Shown: one piece after another, positions 18,248 to 29,594 of the stretch
How positions within the stretch are numbered: the stretch's first letter is position 1
Layout of the letters: the number at the start of each line of letters is the position of its first letter
Source of the DNA: Antrihabitans stalagmiti
Lineage (GTDB): Bacteria > Actinomycetota > Actinomycetes > Mycobacteriales > Mycobacteriaceae
Assembly (NCBI RefSeq): GCF_016482825.1
Contig: NZ_JAEMNV010000001.1
Coordinates: forward strand, 186,001 to 250,000
Reading direction: 5' to 3'
DNA length: 64,000 nt
Program-made: the position numbers and the translations under genes
The notes under the pieces: model-generated
The model's input: only the letters and a program-made list of their open reading frames with translations
Database searches by the model: none
Told to the model about the DNA's origin: nothing

Positions 18248-18687
18248 TGGCGTGGGATCTCGAAGTGCGGCCACACCGCACCACCCGACTGGCCATCGCG
18301 TTCGCGGTCGCGCTGGTGCTGTTCTTCATACTGGTCGGTGTCTTACTGCGCCGTTCGGATACCGGTGTGTTCTTCCAGCCTGCCGACCAGGCGGCGATGG
18401 TGGTCCTCGGGTTCATTCTCGCTGGTGCTGTGCTGTTGTTCACCAGGCCGCGACTGCGCGCTGACGCATCCGGAGTGCGCGTCCGCACCCTGTTCACGGA
18501 GAAAGCTGTCGACTGGGACCTGGTGCAGGACTTGACCTTTCCCGACGGCGCAGCCTGGGCCCGCATCGAACTTCCCGACGACGAATACCTCCCGGTCCTC
18601 GCGATTCAGGCGAACGACCGCGAACGTGCCGTCGAGGCCGTTCGGCGTTTCCGCGCGCTCGGCGACAAGTACGCGGGCCAGCGCTAG
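18247..18687 (+). CDS. PH-domain membrane protein (Rv1417-like)
   Basis: A 146-aa membrane protein with two predicted transmembrane helices (about residues 15-35 and 50-68) followed by a small cytosolic beta-rich domain beginning RPRLRADASGVRVRTLF, typical of the bacterial PH-like domain family. It occupies the same place after ribH as M. tuberculosis Rv1417. Function unknown; a link to flavin supply is only suggested by the operon. Its stop shares CTAG with the convergent gamma-glutamyltransferase gene. Confidence 0.85.
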
Positions 18688-20672
18688 CCGTTCGACTTGT
18701 CGCCCATCACCGCGCCTTCCCGTCGCGGATCTGCTCCACCTATCCAGCCGGAATCGGTTCGCTGCAAGGTGGACAGCCCGCTCGATTGTGGTGCGACGGA
18801 CACCTGATGCCCGAGCGCCCGGAGTTCTTTGACGAGGGGATCGTCTGCACCGTCGTTGGCGGCGTTGATATTCGGGTGCTCACCGCCGATGCCTGTCGCT
18901 GGTGTGTTGGCGGCACCGAACGCGATGGCAGAGACCGCCTGCTGCGGATCGAGTCCCCAATCGAGCACGCCGACAAGTGTTTTCACGACGAACTGAATGA
19001 TCACCGAACCGCCGGGTGAACCGGCGACAAGGGCGACGTCACCGCGCGTGCCGTCGTCGTTCAGGTCGAACACGAGGGTCGGCGACATCGAACTGCGCGG
19101 CCGCTTGCCTGGTTCCAGGCGGTTCGCCAACGGCACACCGTCCGGGCCGACAGGCTGCGCGGAGAAATCCGTCAACTGATTGTTGAGGACGAATCCGTCG
19201 ACGATGTGGAACGACCCGAACGCCGACTCGACAGTTGTCGTCATCGCGGCCACGTTGCCGTACTCGTCGGCGACCGAGATGTGGCTGGTGCCGTGTTCCT
19301 TGTCCTGGCCGCCGTTGCTGAGCGGCACCGGACCGAAGTCACCGGGCTGCGCGGTACCCATGCTCTTACCTGGGTCGATGAGCGCCGCTCGCTGCTTCAG
19401 GTAGTCCTCGTTCAGCAGCGTGTCCGTCGAATTGCCAGGCAGCGGTACGTAGTCGGAGTCGGCGACGTACTTGTCGCGGTCGGCGTAGGCGAGGCGCTCG
19501 GCCTCGGTGATCAGGTGCACGGCCTTCGCGTCGGGTACACCGCCGTTGGGATCGTCGACGTTGGTCGGCCCCAACTCGCCGAGATCGAAGTTCTCCAGAA
19601 TGCCGAGGGTCGCCGCAACGGCAGTGCCTCCCGACGACGGGTTCGGCATGCCGCAGATGTCGTGATCGCGATACGACGTGCACAGCGGTGTTCGCTTCTT
19701 GGCTTGGTAACCGGCGAGGTCTTCGAGGGTGATCTGGCCGGGTGTGCGGCCACCGCTCGTCGTGGCGGTGGCGTCGACGATGGCCTGTGCGATCGACCCG
19801 GTGTAGAACGCATCGGCGCCGTCCGTCGCGATGGCTCCGAGTGTCTTTGCCATCGCTGGGTTGGTCAGCCTCGTTCCTTCCGGCTTCGGCGTCCCGTCGG
19901 GGTTGAGGAAGTAGGCGCGGGCGTTCTCGTCGACTGCGAGATCCTTGGCAGATTCTGCGATCTGCTGAGCGAGTCGCGCACTGATGTCCAGCCCGTGGTC
20001 GGCGAGCGTGATGGCAGGGTCGAAGAGGTCGCGCCACTCCTTGCCACCGTGGTCGTTGTGCACCATTTCCAACATCCGCAGCGCACCGGGCACGCCGATC
20101 GATCGTCCGCTCGCCCGTGTTGTCGGCTTGGGTTCGGTCCGATCGGTGTCACTGATCCAGCGCAGGTAGTCCTCGGTTGCCGACTTCGGTGCGGTCTCGC
20201 GTCCGTCGTAGGCCTCGACGCTCTTGGATTCGGCGTCGTAGTAGAGCAGGAACGCGCCACCCCCGATGCCGGACGACTGCGGTTCGACGAGCCCGAGGAC
20301 GGTTTGCGCGACGATCAGCGCATCGGCCGCGGTGCCGCCGTCACGAAGCACCTCGCACGCGGCCTGTGTTGCGAGAGGGTTTGCGGTCGACACCGCGTAG
20401 GACGACGTCCTGACCGCGACCATGTTCGATCGATAGCCGGTCGCGATCTCGGGATTCGTCGACAGGTTCTGCGTCGTCGGCGGTCCGCCGGGTGGTGGCG
20501 GCGCAGGTGCTGCCGTGACGGGTGTTCCGTTGGGTGCGCTCGTGCAGGACTCGTCGGTGTTGGCCGCCGAGTCGTCGCTGCCGTCCGACGAACACGCAGC
20601 AACCATGCCGAAGGCGAGTACTGCCGCAACTGCGGCCCGAAATCCGATGACGGTTCTTGTGACGCGGGTCAT
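18684..20672 (-). CDS. ggt: Gamma-glutamyltransferase, lipoprotein type
   Basis: Cleaves gamma-glutamyl bonds of glutathione-like or gamma-glutamyl compounds outside the cytoplasm. The 662-aa precursor has a lipoprotein-like leader ending VAAC (about residue 27) and an Ala/Pro-rich linker, then the N-terminal nucleophile hydrolase: large-subunit marker SSGIGGGAFLLYYD, the self-cleavage/catalytic threonine in HGTSHISVAD (about residue 461) and the small-subunit blocks RPRSSMSPTLVFD and AGSPGGSVII. The catalytic residue and cleavage site are intact. It is the only large gene on this strand between folD and the sigma operon. Confidence 0.94.
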   Translation of the reverse strand: MTRVTRTVIGFRAAVAAVLAFGMVAACSSDGSDDSAANTDESCTSAPNGTPVTAAPAPPPPGGPPTTQNLSTNPEIATGYRSNMVAVRTSSYAVSTANPLATQAACEVLRDGGTAADALIVAQTVLGLVEPQSSGIGGGAFLLYYDAESKSVEAYDGRETAPKSATEDYLRWISDTDRTEPKPTTRASGRSIGVPGALRMLEMVHNDHGGKEWRDLFDPAITLADHGLDISARLAQQIAESAKDLAVDENARAYFLNPDGTPKPEGTRLTNPAMAKTLGAIATDGADAFYTGSIAQAIVDATATTSGGRTPGQITLEDLAGYQAKKRTPLCTSYRDHDICGMPNPSSGGTAVAATLGILENFDLGELGPTNVDDPNGGVPDAKAVHLITEAERLAYADRDKYVADSDYVPLPGNSTDTLLNEDYLKQRAALIDPGKSMGTAQPGDFGPVPLSNGGQDKEHGTSHISVADEYGNVAAMTTTVESAFGSFHIVDGFVLNNQLTDFSAQPVGPDGVPLANRLEPGKRPRSSMSPTLVFDLNDDGTRGDVALVAGSPGGSVIIQFVVKTLVGVLDWGLDPQQAVSAIAFGAANTPATGIGGEHPNINAANDGADDPLVKELRALGHQVSVAPQSSGLSTLQRTDSGWIGGADPRREGAVMGDKSNG

Positions 20673-20724
20673 AGTCCGACGCTAACCCGCCTCGCCGCCG
20701 AATGGGAGTGTCCGAGGGCACGAC

Positions 20725-20730
20725 TAACCT
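20725..20730 (+). promoter_or_regulatory. Leaderless -10 element of uvrC
   Basis: TAACCT ends 7 nt before the GTG at 20738. It supports that GTG over the longer in-frame ATG at 20702, which would place the promoter inside the coding region. Confidence 0.5.
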
Positions 20731-20737
20731 GATTGTT

Positions 20738-22843
20738 GTGCCCGATCCCTCGACCTACCGGCCCGCTGCCGGATCCATACCCGTCGAACCGGGCGTCTAC
20801 CGATTTCGTGATCAGCACGGCCGAGTCATCTATGTCGGCAAGGCGAAAAGCCTGCGCAGTCGGCTCAATTCGTACTTCGCCGATATCTACGGGCTCCACC
20901 CACGGACCCGTCAGATGGTTACCTCTGCGTCCAGTGTCGAGTGGACCGTCGTCTCGACGGAGGTCGAGGCGCTGCAGCTCGAATACAACTGGATCAAGGA
21001 ATTCGATCCGCGCTTCAACGTCCGCTACCGCGACGACAAGTCGTACCCGGTGCTTGCCGTCACGCTCAACGAGGAGTACCCGCGGCTCTTCGTCTACCGG
21101 GGAGCACGTCGAAAAGGGGTCCGCTACTTCGGTCCGTATGCCCATGCGTGGGCAATTCGCGAGACCCTCGATCTGCTACTCCGCGTCTTCCCCGCTCGTA
21201 CCTGCTCGGCGGGAGTGTTCAAGCGGCACAAGCAGATCCGTCGGCCGTGTCTGCTCGGCTACATCGACAAGTGTTCGGCTCCCTGCATCGGCCGCGTATC
21301 CGCCGCGGAGCATCGTGACATCGTCGACGATTTCTGCGACTTCCTCGCCGGCCACACCGACCGGTTGGTCCGGCAAATCGAGAAGCGAATGCAGGAAGCC
21401 GCCGACGAACTCGATTTCGAAACCGCTGCGAGGCTCCGCGACGACGTCGGCGCATTGCGAAGGGCTTTGGAGAAGCAGGCCGTCGTCCTCGGTGCTGGAA
21501 CCGACGCCGACCTCGTCGCCTTCGCCACAGACGATCTGGAGGCCGCTGTCCAGGTGTTTCACGTCCGTGGCGGGCGGGTGCGCGGTCAGCGTGGGTGGGT
21601 CGTCGAAAAGGCAGGCGAGGCAGTCGAAGTCGAGGCTACGGCAGGGGAGTCAGGTGCGGCTGGGGGAGACCTGCCGATCCTCGTCGAGCAGTTCCTCACC
21701 CAGTTCTACGGCGAGGAGGTCGCACTCACCGACGGCGGCGAAGTCGAACAACCGGGTGCCGTTGTCCCACGCGAAGTGCTCGTGCCCGCTTTGCCGCCGA
21801 ACGCCGACGAGGTGCAGGAATGGTTGTCGGGATTGCGCGGCTCCGCGGTGCAGTTGCGGGTCCCGCAGCGCGGCGACAAGAAGGCGCTGGCAGAGACCGT
21901 GCAGCGCAACGCGATGGAGGCCCTGGCGCAGCACAAGCTCAAACGCGCGAGCGATTTCACGTCCAGATCGGCTGCACTGCAGGGGATACAGGAAGCCCTC
22001 GATCTCGACACTGCGCCGCTGCGCATCGAATGTGTCGACGTGAGCCACGTGCAGGGCACCGATGTCGTCGCATCGCTCGTCGTCTTCGAGGACGGTCTGC
22101 CGCGCAAATCCGACTACCGGCACTACGCCATCAAAGAAGCCGCCGGTGGCGGTCACTCCGACGACGTCGCGAGCATCGCCGAGGTGACGAGACGGCGATT
22201 CGTCCGCATGCGCCGCGATTTCGCGACCGGTGATCTGACGAGTGGTGCGGTTCCAGGTGACCTCACCGTCATCCACGACGACAGCCCGGTCGTCCCGGAC
22301 GCGAACATCGATCCGCAGACCGGCCGCCCGCGCAAATTCGCCTATCCGCCGAACCTGTACGTGGTCGACGGTGGCGCGCCGCAGGTCGCCGCGGCGGCGG
22401 AAGTGCTCGACGAACTCGGCATCACCGATGTCGCCGTCATCGGGCTCGCCAAGCGGCTCGAAGAAGTCTGGGTACCCGGCGAGATCGATCCCGTCATCCT
22501 GCCGCGGACGAGCGAATCGTTGTATCTGCTGCAGCGAGTACGCGACGAAGCGCACCGCTTCGCCATCACGTTCCATCGCAGCAAACGGTCGCGGCGGATG
22601 ACGGCGTCGGCGCTCGACTCGGTGAAAGGTCTCGGCGAAACCCGTCGGACGGCGTTGGTGCTGCATTTCGGTTCCGTCGCGAGATTGAAGAAGGCGACGG
22701 TCGAAGAGATCACCGAGGTTCCGGGTATCGGTGTCACGACAGCGAGGGCTGTCCTCGACGCTCTCGGCGCGGAATCGGAGACCGTCGTCGATGCCGGCTC
22801 GGCTTCGCAGTCGGTGCAAGTAGGGAATGATGGCAGTGACTAG
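20738..22843 (+). CDS. uvrC: UvrABC excinuclease subunit C
   Basis: Makes both incisions in nucleotide excision repair. The 701-aa protein has the N-terminal GIY-YIG nuclease ([20 protein letters not shown], about 17-36), the UVR domain that contacts UvrB ([20 protein letters not shown], about 212-231), the RNase H-like C-terminal nuclease ([20 protein letters not shown], about 428-447) and tandem helix-hairpin-helix motifs at the end ([23 protein letters not shown]). The GTG at 20738 gives MPDPSTYRP, the normal family start. It heads uvrC-rapZ-yvcK-whiA, the conserved actinobacterial order. Confidence 0.96.
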   Translation: MPDPSTYRPAAGSIPVEPGVYRFRDQHGRVIYVGKAKSLRSRLNSYFADIYGLHPRTRQMVTSASSVEWTVVSTEVEALQLEYNWIKEFDPRFNVRYRDDKSYPVLAVTLNEEYPRLFVYRGARRKGVRYFGPYAHAWAIRETLDLLLRVFPARTCSAGVFKRHKQIRRPCLLGYIDKCSAPCIGRVSAAEHRDIVDDFCDFLAGHTDRLVRQIEKRMQEAADELDFETAARLRDDVGALRRALEKQAVVLGAGTDADLVAFATDDLEAAVQVFHVRGGRVRGQRGWVVEKAGEAVEVEATAGESGAAGGDLPILVEQFLTQFYGEEVALTDGGEVEQPGAVVPREVLVPALPPNADEVQEWLSGLRGSAVQLRVPQRGDKKALAETVQRNAMEALAQHKLKRASDFTSRSAALQGIQEALDLDTAPLRIECVDVSHVQGTDVVASLVVFEDGLPRKSDYRHYAIKEAAGGGHSDDVASIAEVTRRRFVRMRRDFATGDLTSGAVPGDLTVIHDDSPVVPDANIDPQTGRPRKFAYPPNLYVVDGGAPQVAAAAEVLDELGITDVAVIGLAKRLEEVWVPGEIDPVILPRTSESLYLLQRVRDEAHRFAITFHRSKRSRRMTASALDSVKGLGETRRTALVLHFGSVARLKKATVEEITEVPGIGVTTARAVLDALGAESETVVDAGSASQSVQVGNDGSD

Positions 22844-22929
22844 GGTTGCCAGCACACGCCGGTTTGCTTCGAAGTAACCAGCAACGATTCGACCGCAATT
22901 CGTGACCGAAAACGATGGGGGCAGACACG

Positions 22930-23856
22930 GTGAGCGAGCAGGCGAACAGCGACCAGAGCGGGGATCAAGGCGTCGACGTCGTTGTTGTGACCGGTGTTTC
23001 CGGCGCGGGCCGTGGCACAGCGGCGAAGGTGTTCGAAGACCTCGGCTGGTACGTCGCAGACAACCTGCCGCCGGTTCTGATCTCCCGCCTGATCGATCTC
23101 GGGCTTGCAACCGAACCACCGATTCGACGCCTCGCCGTCGTGATGGACGTCCGCAGTAGGTTCTTCTCCGACGACCTCACCGAAGTGATTCACGACCTCG
23201 AGTCGCGATCCGTACGTACCCGCGTGCTGTTCCTCGAAGCGTCCGACGAGGTACTGGTCCGCAGGTTCGGCTTCGCCCGCCGCAGGCACCCACTGCAAAG
23301 TGAGAGCGCCGACGGCACGTTGTCGGCCGGAATCGCGCTCGAACGCGAACGTTTGTCGAAGGTGAAAACGGCGGCGGACGTCGTCATCGACACCACGGCG
23401 CTCTCGGTGCATCAACTGCATCGCCGGATCGAAGAAACCTACGGGGTCGGCGGCGACGGGCCAGGATCGCTGCAGGTAACAGTCCAATCGTTCGGTTTCA
23501 AGTATGGGGTTCCGATCGACGCAGACATCGTGTTGGATTTGCGTTTTCTCCCCAATCCGCACTGGATTCCGGAGCTGAGAGAACAAACTGGGCAGGAGGC
23601 GGCCGTGCGGGACTATGTGCTCTCCCGCGACGGCGCCGCAGACTACGTGAAGACCGCGCATCGCCTGGTCGAGCTGACTGCTGCGGGCTACCGTCAGGAG
23701 GGCAAGCGGTACATGACGATTGCTGTGGGCTGCACCGGCGGCAAGCATCGCAGTGTCGCGATATCGGAGGCGTTGGCGGACGTGATCACCGGCGACGGCG
23801 AAGGCGATGGAGGCACTGCTGTGAGGGTTGTGCACCGCGATCTGGGTCGCGAATGA
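22930..23856 (+). CDS. rapZ: RapZ/YvcJ-family nucleotide-binding protein
   Basis: P-loop protein that in E. coli is an RNA-binding adaptor for GlmZ decay; in Gram-positives (YvcJ) it binds and hydrolyses nucleotides. The Walker A reads GVSGAGRGTAAK, with Arg in the usual Lys place, as in other actinobacterial members. ADNLPP, RRRHPLQ and the C-terminal IAVGCTGGKHRSVAISE block are present. GTG at 22930 has GGGGG 8 nt upstream; ATG at 22915 would add five residues. The stop overlaps yvcK as ATGA. It is the middle part of the rapZ-yvcK-whiA trio. Confidence 0.94.
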   Translation: MSEQANSDQSGDQGVDVVVVTGVSGAGRGTAAKVFEDLGWYVADNLPPVLISRLIDLGLATEPPIRRLAVVMDVRSRFFSDDLTEVIHDLESRSVRTRVLFLEASDEVLVRRFGFARRRHPLQSESADGTLSAGIALERERLSKVKTAADVVIDTTALSVHQLHRRIEETYGVGGDGPGSLQVTVQSFGFKYGVPIDADIVLDLRFLPNPHWIPELREQTGQEAAVRDYVLSRDGAADYVKTAHRLVELTAAGYRQEGKRYMTIAVGCTGGKHRSVAISEALADVITGDGEGDGGTAVRVVHRDLGRE

Positions 23857-24851
23857 CGGGCGATCAACCGTCCGTTGTTGCGCTCGGCGGGGGCCACGGT
23901 CTTTTCGCGACGCTCACTGCGATACGCAGGCTGACCAGCGCGATCACGGCCATCGTCACGGTCGCCGACGACGGCGGTTCGTCGGGGCGATTGCGTGCGG
24001 AACTCGGCGTCATACCGCCCGGCGATCTGCGCATGGCTCTGGCTGCGCTGGCGGGCGACGGTGAAAGCGCCGAGGTCTGGACCCGAACCGTCCAGCATCG
24101 ATTCCGTGGTACCGGTGCGTTGGCCGGGCATTCTGTCGGCAACCTGATCATCGCCGGCCTCACCGAAGTGCTCGGCGACACGGTCGCCGCGCTCGACGAA
24201 CTCGGCCGCGTACTGCAACTCGACGGCAGGGTGCTGCCGATGGCGCAGATCGCGCTGACGATCGAAGCCGACGTCGCCGGCCTCGAAGCCGATCCGCGTG
24301 TCAACCGCGCGATCCGAGGTCAGGTCGCCGTCGCGACCACGCCGGGGCAGGTCCGCAGAGTGCGGCTCATACCGTCCGATCCGCCGGCGTGCCCCGAGGC
24401 TCTCGACGCGATCGACAACGCCGACCTGGTGATCCTCGGACCGGGATCGTGGTTCTCCAGCGTCATTCCGCATGTGCTCGTGCCGGAACTACTCGAAGCG
24501 TTGATCGGGACGCAGGCGCGTAAGGTGCTCGTCCTCAACCTCGCCGCGCAACCGGGAGAAACCGCCGGATTCTCCGCCGAGCGCCATTTGCACGTATTGT
24601 CCCAACACGCACCGGGTTTGGCGGTCGACCACGTCGTGATCGATTCGGGGTCGGTGCCGGAGGGTCGGGAACGGGATCATCTTCGCCGGGCTGCGAAGTC
24701 GCTCGGCGCACAGGTATTGTTCGCCGATGTCGCAGAGCCGGGCACGCACAAGCATCATTCCGGCAAACTCGCATCGGTGTTGGCGACACTCGCCCGACGC
24801 GATACGGACAGTTCGGGTCTCGGTGGAAAGGAGAGCGCCTCGTGGCGATGA
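23853..24851 (+). CDS. yvcK: YvcK/CuvA-family gluconeogenesis and cell-envelope factor
   Basis: A 332-aa protein of the YvcK (CofD-like) family, needed for growth on gluconeogenic carbon and for correct peptidoglycan placement in Bacillus and mycobacteria (CuvA). Family blocks: [13 protein letters not shown] at residue 8, [14 protein letters not shown] (UDP-sugar-binding region), [12 protein letters not shown], and [17 protein letters not shown]. It binds UDP-sugars in B. subtilis. Its start overlaps rapZ and its end overlaps whiA by 10 bases. Confidence 0.94.
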   Translation: MTGDQPSVVALGGGHGLFATLTAIRRLTSAITAIVTVADDGGSSGRLRAELGVIPPGDLRMALAALAGDGESAEVWTRTVQHRFRGTGALAGHSVGNLIIAGLTEVLGDTVAALDELGRVLQLDGRVLPMAQIALTIEADVAGLEADPRVNRAIRGQVAVATTPGQVRRVRLIPSDPPACPEALDAIDNADLVILGPGSWFSSVIPHVLVPELLEALIGTQARKVLVLNLAAQPGETAGFSAERHLHVLSQHAPGLAVDHVVIDSGSVPEGRERDHLRRAAKSLGAQVLFADVAEPGTHKHHSGKLASVLATLARRDTDSSGLGGKESASWR

Positions 24852-25825
24852 CAGCGGAGGTGAAAGACGAGCTCAGCAGACTCGTCATCACCCAGCAGAG
24901 CGCCCGTCGGGCCGAACTTTCCGCGCTGCTGCGGTTTGCGGGCGGTTTGCACATCGTCGGCGGCAGGGTTGTTGTCGAAGCTGAGGTCGACCTCGGATCC
25001 ATCGCACGGAGGCTGCGACGCGAAATTTTCGAACTGTTCGGTTACGGCTCGGACGTCCACGTCATCAGCGCAGGTGGTTTGCGGAAGAGTTCGCGCTACG
25101 TCGTTCGCGTTGCGAAGGAGGGCGAGGCGCTCGCTCGGCAGACCGGTCTGCTCGACGTGCGCGGTCGTCCGGTCCGCGGTCTGCCCGCTCAGGTCGTGGG
25201 CGGAAGTGTCGGTGACGCAGAGGCAGCGTGGCGTGGCGCCTTCCTCGCACACGGATCCCTCACCGAGCCAGGTCGGTCGTCGGCACTCGAGGTCAGTTGC
25301 CCGGGTCCGGAGGCAGCGCTTGCGCTGGTCGGAGCGGCGCGCCGATTCGGTATCGCCGCGAAGGCGCGGGAAGTTCGTGGCACCGATCGAGTTGTCGTTC
25401 GTGACGGCGAGGCCATCGGCGCACTCCTGACGCGGATGGGCGCGCAGGATACGCGGCTCACGTGGGAAGAGCGCCGGATGCGGCGCGAGGTCCGGGCTAC
25501 CGCCAACCGACTCGCCAATTTCGACGACGCCAACTTGCGACGTTCCGCTCGTGCTGCGGTCGCTGCGGCCGCCAGGGTGGAACGCGCTTTGCAAATTCTG
25601 GGTGACGATGTTCCGGACCATCTCGCGGCAGCCGGCAATCTTCGCGTCGCGCATCGTCAGGCGTCGTTGGAGGAGTTGGGTCAGCTCGCCGAACCGCCGA
25701 TGACCAAAGACGCTGTGGCAGGACGTATTCGCCGCCTGCTTTCGATGGCGGATCGCAGGGCGAAAGAGACGGGCGTACCAGATACGGAGTCGGTCGTCAC
25801 CGCTGATCTGCTCGACGAAGCCTGA
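24842..25825 (+). CDS. whiA: WhiA sporulation/division-type transcription regulator
   Basis: DNA-binding protein of 327 aa with an N-terminal LAGLIDADG-homing-endonuclease-like domain (from [28 protein letters not shown] near residue 137) that has lost nuclease function and a C-terminal helix-turn-helix ([20 protein letters not shown], about 285-304). In Streptomyces WhiA with WhiB controls septation genes; in non-sporulating actinobacteria it is linked to division. GTG at 24842 with AAAGGAG upstream is the likely start; ATG at 24848 is two codons later. Confidence 0.95.
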   Translation: MAMTAEVKDELSRLVITQQSARRAELSALLRFAGGLHIVGGRVVVEAEVDLGSIARRLRREIFELFGYGSDVHVISAGGLRKSSRYVVRVAKEGEALARQTGLLDVRGRPVRGLPAQVVGGSVGDAEAAWRGAFLAHGSLTEPGRSSALEVSCPGPEAALALVGAARRFGIAAKAREVRGTDRVVVRDGEAIGALLTRMGAQDTRLTWEERRMRREVRATANRLANFDDANLRRSARAAVAAAARVERALQILGDDVPDHLAAAGNLRVAHRQASLEELGQLAEPPMTKDAVAGRIRRLLSMADRRAKETGVPDTESVVTADLLDEA

Positions 25826-25897
25826 TAACTACTGGTCGGTAGCCGAATTGGCGATCGTTTCTCGTCAGGGGCGTGCATTCGCGACGTGTGCGCGCAC

Positions 25898-25939
25898 TAG
25901 GCTGGCAGCCGAAACCCATGCATAAATCCCATGGATAAA
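25898..25939 (+). promoter_or_regulatory. gap leader: -10-like hexamer and tandem 12-bp repeats
   Basis: TAGGCT at 25898-25903 could be the -10 of the gap-pgk-tpiA operon. Downstream, CCCATGCATAAA (25915-25926) and CCCATGGATAAA (25928-25939) form a direct repeat with a 13-bp period differing at one base, just before the AAAGGAG ribosome site at 25944-25950. The repeat would be in the mRNA leader and could bind a regulator. Confidence 0.4.
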
Positions 25940-25944
25940 CCTAA

Positions 25945-26976
<1,032 letters not shown>

Positions 26977-26987
26977 GGCGCGCGCAC

Positions 26988-28205
26988 GTGGCTGTGAAGA
27001 CTCTGCAGAATCTGCTCGACGAAGGGGTCGAAGGTCGCGGCGTGCTCGTGCGCTCCGACCTCAACGTTCCGCTCGACAACGGCACCATTACCGACCCCGG
27101 CCGCATCATCGCGTCGGTGCCGACGATCAAGGCGCTGGTCGAGGCCGGTGCCAAAGTTGTTGTCACCGCGCACCTCGGACGTCCGAAAGGTGCACCGGAC
27201 CCAGCCTTTTCGTTGGCTCCGGTTGCTGCGCGGCTGAGCGAAGAACTCGGTCGCAACGTGCAACTCGCAGGTGACGTCGTCGGCGGAGACGCCCTCGCCC
27301 GCTCGGAAGGACTGACCGACGGCGACGTGCTGCTGCTCGAGAACATCCGCTTCGACGCCCGCGAGACGAGCAAGGACGAGGCCGAGCGCACCAAGCTCGC
27401 CAAGGCCCTCGTCGAGTTGGTCGGTGACGACGGTGCTTTCGTCTCGGACGGTTTCGGTGTCGTACACCGCAAGCAGGCTTCGGTCTACGACGTCGCGAAG
27501 CTGCTGCCGTCCTATGCGGGCAACCTAGTCGCCACCGAGGTCGACGTGCTTGCCAAGCTGACCGAGGAGCCCGCACGGCCGTACGCGGTCGTGCTCGGTG
27601 GTTCGAAGGTTTCCGACAAGCTCGCGGTCATCGAAGCGCTGGCACCACAGGTCGACACGCTGGTGATCGGCGGCGGCATGTGCTTCACCTTCTTTGCGGC
27701 GCAAGGCTATTCGGTCGGCAACTCGCTGAAGCAGGACGAGATGATCGACACCTGCAAGGACCTGCTCGACCGGTTCGCCGACGTCATTCATCTGCCGAAG
27801 GACGTTGTCGTAGCCGACAGCTTCTCCGCTGATGCCGAAGCGAAGGTTGTTGCCTCGCATCAGATTCCGGACGGCTGGATGGGTCTGGACATCGGACCCG
27901 AGTCCACCAAGCGATTCAGCGCGGTGCTCGGTGCGGCCAAGACGATCTTCTGGAACGGCCCGATGGGTGTGTTCGAATTCGAGAAGTTCGCCGACGGGAC
28001 CAGGGGAGTGGCCGAGGCAATCGCCGGAGCGACCGCCAAGGGCGCGTTCAGCGTTGTCGGCGGCGGCGATTCTGCTGCTGCTGTCCGCTCGCTCGGGCTG
28101 CCCGACGACGGTTTCTCGCACATCTCCACCGGCGGCGGCGCGTCGCTGGAATACCTGGAAGGCAAAGAGCTTCCAGGAATCACGGCACTAGAGGGCACAG
28201 AATGA
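26988..28205 (+). CDS. pgk: Phosphoglycerate kinase
   Basis: Transfers phosphate from 1,3-bisphosphoglycerate to ADP. The 405-aa enzyme shows the substrate loop [12 protein letters not shown] (about residue 20), HLGRPKG, the hinge region [12 protein letters not shown], and nucleotide blocks [11 protein letters not shown] and [10 protein letters not shown] near the C-terminus. GTG at 26988 follows gap by 11 bases; the reading frame continues upstream inside gap but only this start gives the family N-terminus [13 protein letters not shown]. The stop overlaps tpiA as ATGA. Confidence 0.97.
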   Translation: MAVKTLQNLLDEGVEGRGVLVRSDLNVPLDNGTITDPGRIIASVPTIKALVEAGAKVVVTAHLGRPKGAPDPAFSLAPVAARLSEELGRNVQLAGDVVGGDALARSEGLTDGDVLLLENIRFDARETSKDEAERTKLAKALVELVGDDGAFVSDGFGVVHRKQASVYDVAKLLPSYAGNLVATEVDVLAKLTEEPARPYAVVLGGSKVSDKLAVIEALAPQVDTLVIGGGMCFTFFAAQGYSVGNSLKQDEMIDTCKDLLDRFADVIHLPKDVVVADSFSADAEAKVVASHQIPDGWMGLDIGPESTKRFSAVLGAAKTIFWNGPMGVFEFEKFADGTRGVAEAIAGATAKGAFSVVGGGDSAAAVRSLGLPDDGFSHISTGGGASLEYLEGKELPGITALEGTE

Positions 28206-28987
28206 GCCGCAAGCCGCTGATCGCGGGCAACTGGAAGATGAATCTGAACCACCTCGAGGCCATCGGCCTGGTGCAGAAGATCGCATTCGCGTTGCCTGCG
28301 AAGTACTTCGACAAGGTGGACGTGACGGTCATCCCGCCGTTCACCGACCTCCGCAGCGTCCAGACCGTGGTGGAGGGCGACAAGCTCCTGCTCACCTACG
28401 GCGCACAGGATGTGTCGCAACACGATTCGGGTGCGTACACCGGCGAGATCAGCGGTTCGATGCTGGCGAAGCTCGGCGCGACGTACGCGGTCGTCGGGCA
28501 TTCGGAGCGACGCACACTGCACGGTGAAGACGACGCGACGGTGCTGGCAAAGACGAAGGCTGCGCTGAAGCACGGTCTGACGCCGATCGTCTGCATCGGT
28601 GAAGGTCTCGACATTCGCGAGGCAGGCAATCAGGTCGAGTACAACCTCGAGCAGTTGCGCTGTTCGCTGCAGGGCTTGTCGGCGGCCGACATAGCGAAGG
28701 TAGTCGTTGCCTACGAGCCGGTGTGGGCTATCGGCACCGGTCGCGTGGCGACACCGTCCGACGCGCAGGAAGTGTGCGGTGCGATCCGCGCCGAGCTGGC
28801 GAAGCTGGCATCCGACGAGGTCGCTGCCGGTGTTCGGGTGCTCTACGGCGGCTCGGTCAGTTCCAAGAACGTCGGCGAGATCGTTGCCGAACCCGACGTC
28901 GACGGTGCACTCGTCGGCGGTGCGTCACTCAAGGGTGAAGAGTTCGCGACCCTGTGCGCAATCGCCGCCGGTGGCCCGCTGCCCTGA
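28202..28987 (+). CDS. tpiA: Triosephosphate isomerase
   Basis: Interconverts dihydroxyacetone phosphate and glyceraldehyde-3-phosphate. The 261-aa barrel carries the catalytic Lys in AGNWKMN (residue 11), His in VVGHSERR (about 100), Glu in [11 protein letters not shown] (about 173) and the phosphate loop GGSVSSKNV. It ends the gap-pgk-tpiA operon; the stop is followed immediately by the three-hairpin palindromic element that fills the space to the next, convergent gene. Confidence 0.97.
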   Translation: MSRKPLIAGNWKMNLNHLEAIGLVQKIAFALPAKYFDKVDVTVIPPFTDLRSVQTVVEGDKLLLTYGAQDVSQHDSGAYTGEISGSMLAKLGATYAVVGHSERRTLHGEDDATVLAKTKAALKHGLTPIVCIGEGLDIREAGNQVEYNLEQLRCSLQGLSAADIAKVVVAYEPVWAIGTGRVATPSDAQEVCGAIRAELAKLASDEVAAGVRVLYGGSVSSKNVGEIVAEPDVDGALVGGASLKGEEFATLCAIAAGGPLP

Positions 28988-28988
28988 G

Positions 28989-29057
28989 GCGGCTTCGCCG
29001 CTCGTGAGTCTTTTCGGTGGGCTCGCCCACCGAAAAGACTCACGAGCCGCTTGCGGC
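28989..29057. repeat. Three-hairpin palindromic element, copy 1
   Basis: A 69-bp element exactly fills the gap between the tpiA stop and the stop of the convergent gene. Its core (29001-29046) is an inverted repeat with perfect 22-bp arms (29001-29022 and 29025-29046) around a 2-base centre. Each flank is a smaller hairpin: GCGGC-TTC-GCCGC (28989-29001) and GCCGC-TT-GCGGC (29046-29057). A second copy at 50083-50152 matches the 46-bp core at 43 positions. It probably terminates transcription in both directions; the duplication marks it as a dispersed repeat. Confidence 0.85.
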
Positions 29058-29594
29058 CTATCTCTCTGGAATCGCGCAGACCATTCCGTCTGCGATGCCT
29101 GTCGGACGCACTCCTAGCGCCTGATTGACGCGCGCCCGCTGGTTTTCCCACGCGACAGCGCCAGCCAGCTCGGCGAGCTGACCACGTGTGAAGTGCGTCA
29201 ACAGTTCGGTACGGATCTCTTCGAGGTCCACAGCCGGCGTCACCGTCATGGCCTCCGCGAATCCGATGACGAGCTTCTCGAGGTCGGTGTAGGCGTCGCT
29301 CGTCTTGTACTTCGGCAAGTCCCGGATCTGCTGTTCGGTGAGCCCGCCGTGGTGCGCGAGCGCCGACCCGATGTCGAGGCAGTACTCACAGTTGATCAAG
29401 CCCGCTGCTTTCAGCTCGGCGAGCTCTTTGTACTTGGGGTCCAAACGATTGCTGAAGATCAGAGAGAACTCGTAGAACAGCGTTGCCAACAGCAACATCG
29501 GTCGCCTGATGAGCCAGCCCCACAGATCGGTGCGATTACGTTTGGCGCTGGCCATGACCTTCGTGAAGTGCCAGATCCTTCGAAGCGCTCTCAT
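29058..29594 (-). CDS. Carboxymuconolactone decarboxylase/AhpD-like protein
   Basis: A 178-aa protein with the CMD/AhpD fold: the redox-type block INCEYCLDIGSALAHHGGL (about 67-85) contains a CxxC pair, as in AhpD-like disulfide reductases, although the usual His three residues after the second Cys is not in its place. The N-terminus holds a short hydrophobic helix (MLLLATLFYEFSLIF). It is the last gene of the minus-strand sigma/anti-sigma operon and its ATG overlaps the stop of the preceding membrane-protein gene. A role in peroxide or thiol stress is inferred from fold and context. Confidence 0.82.
   Translation of the reverse strand: MRALRRIWHFTKVMASAKRNRTDLWGWLIRRPMLLLATLFYEFSLIFSNRLDPKYKELAELKAAGLINCEYCLDIGSALAHHGGLTEQQIRDLPKYKTSDAYTDLEKLVIGFAEAMTVTPAVDLEEIRTELLTHFTRGQLAELAGAVAWENQRARVNQALGVRPTGIADGMVCAIPER

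Noticed and set aside
19206-20732. 508-codon plus-strand open frame opposite ggt
   Set aside because: Shadow frame; ggt has all catalytic motifs and the opposite frame has none.
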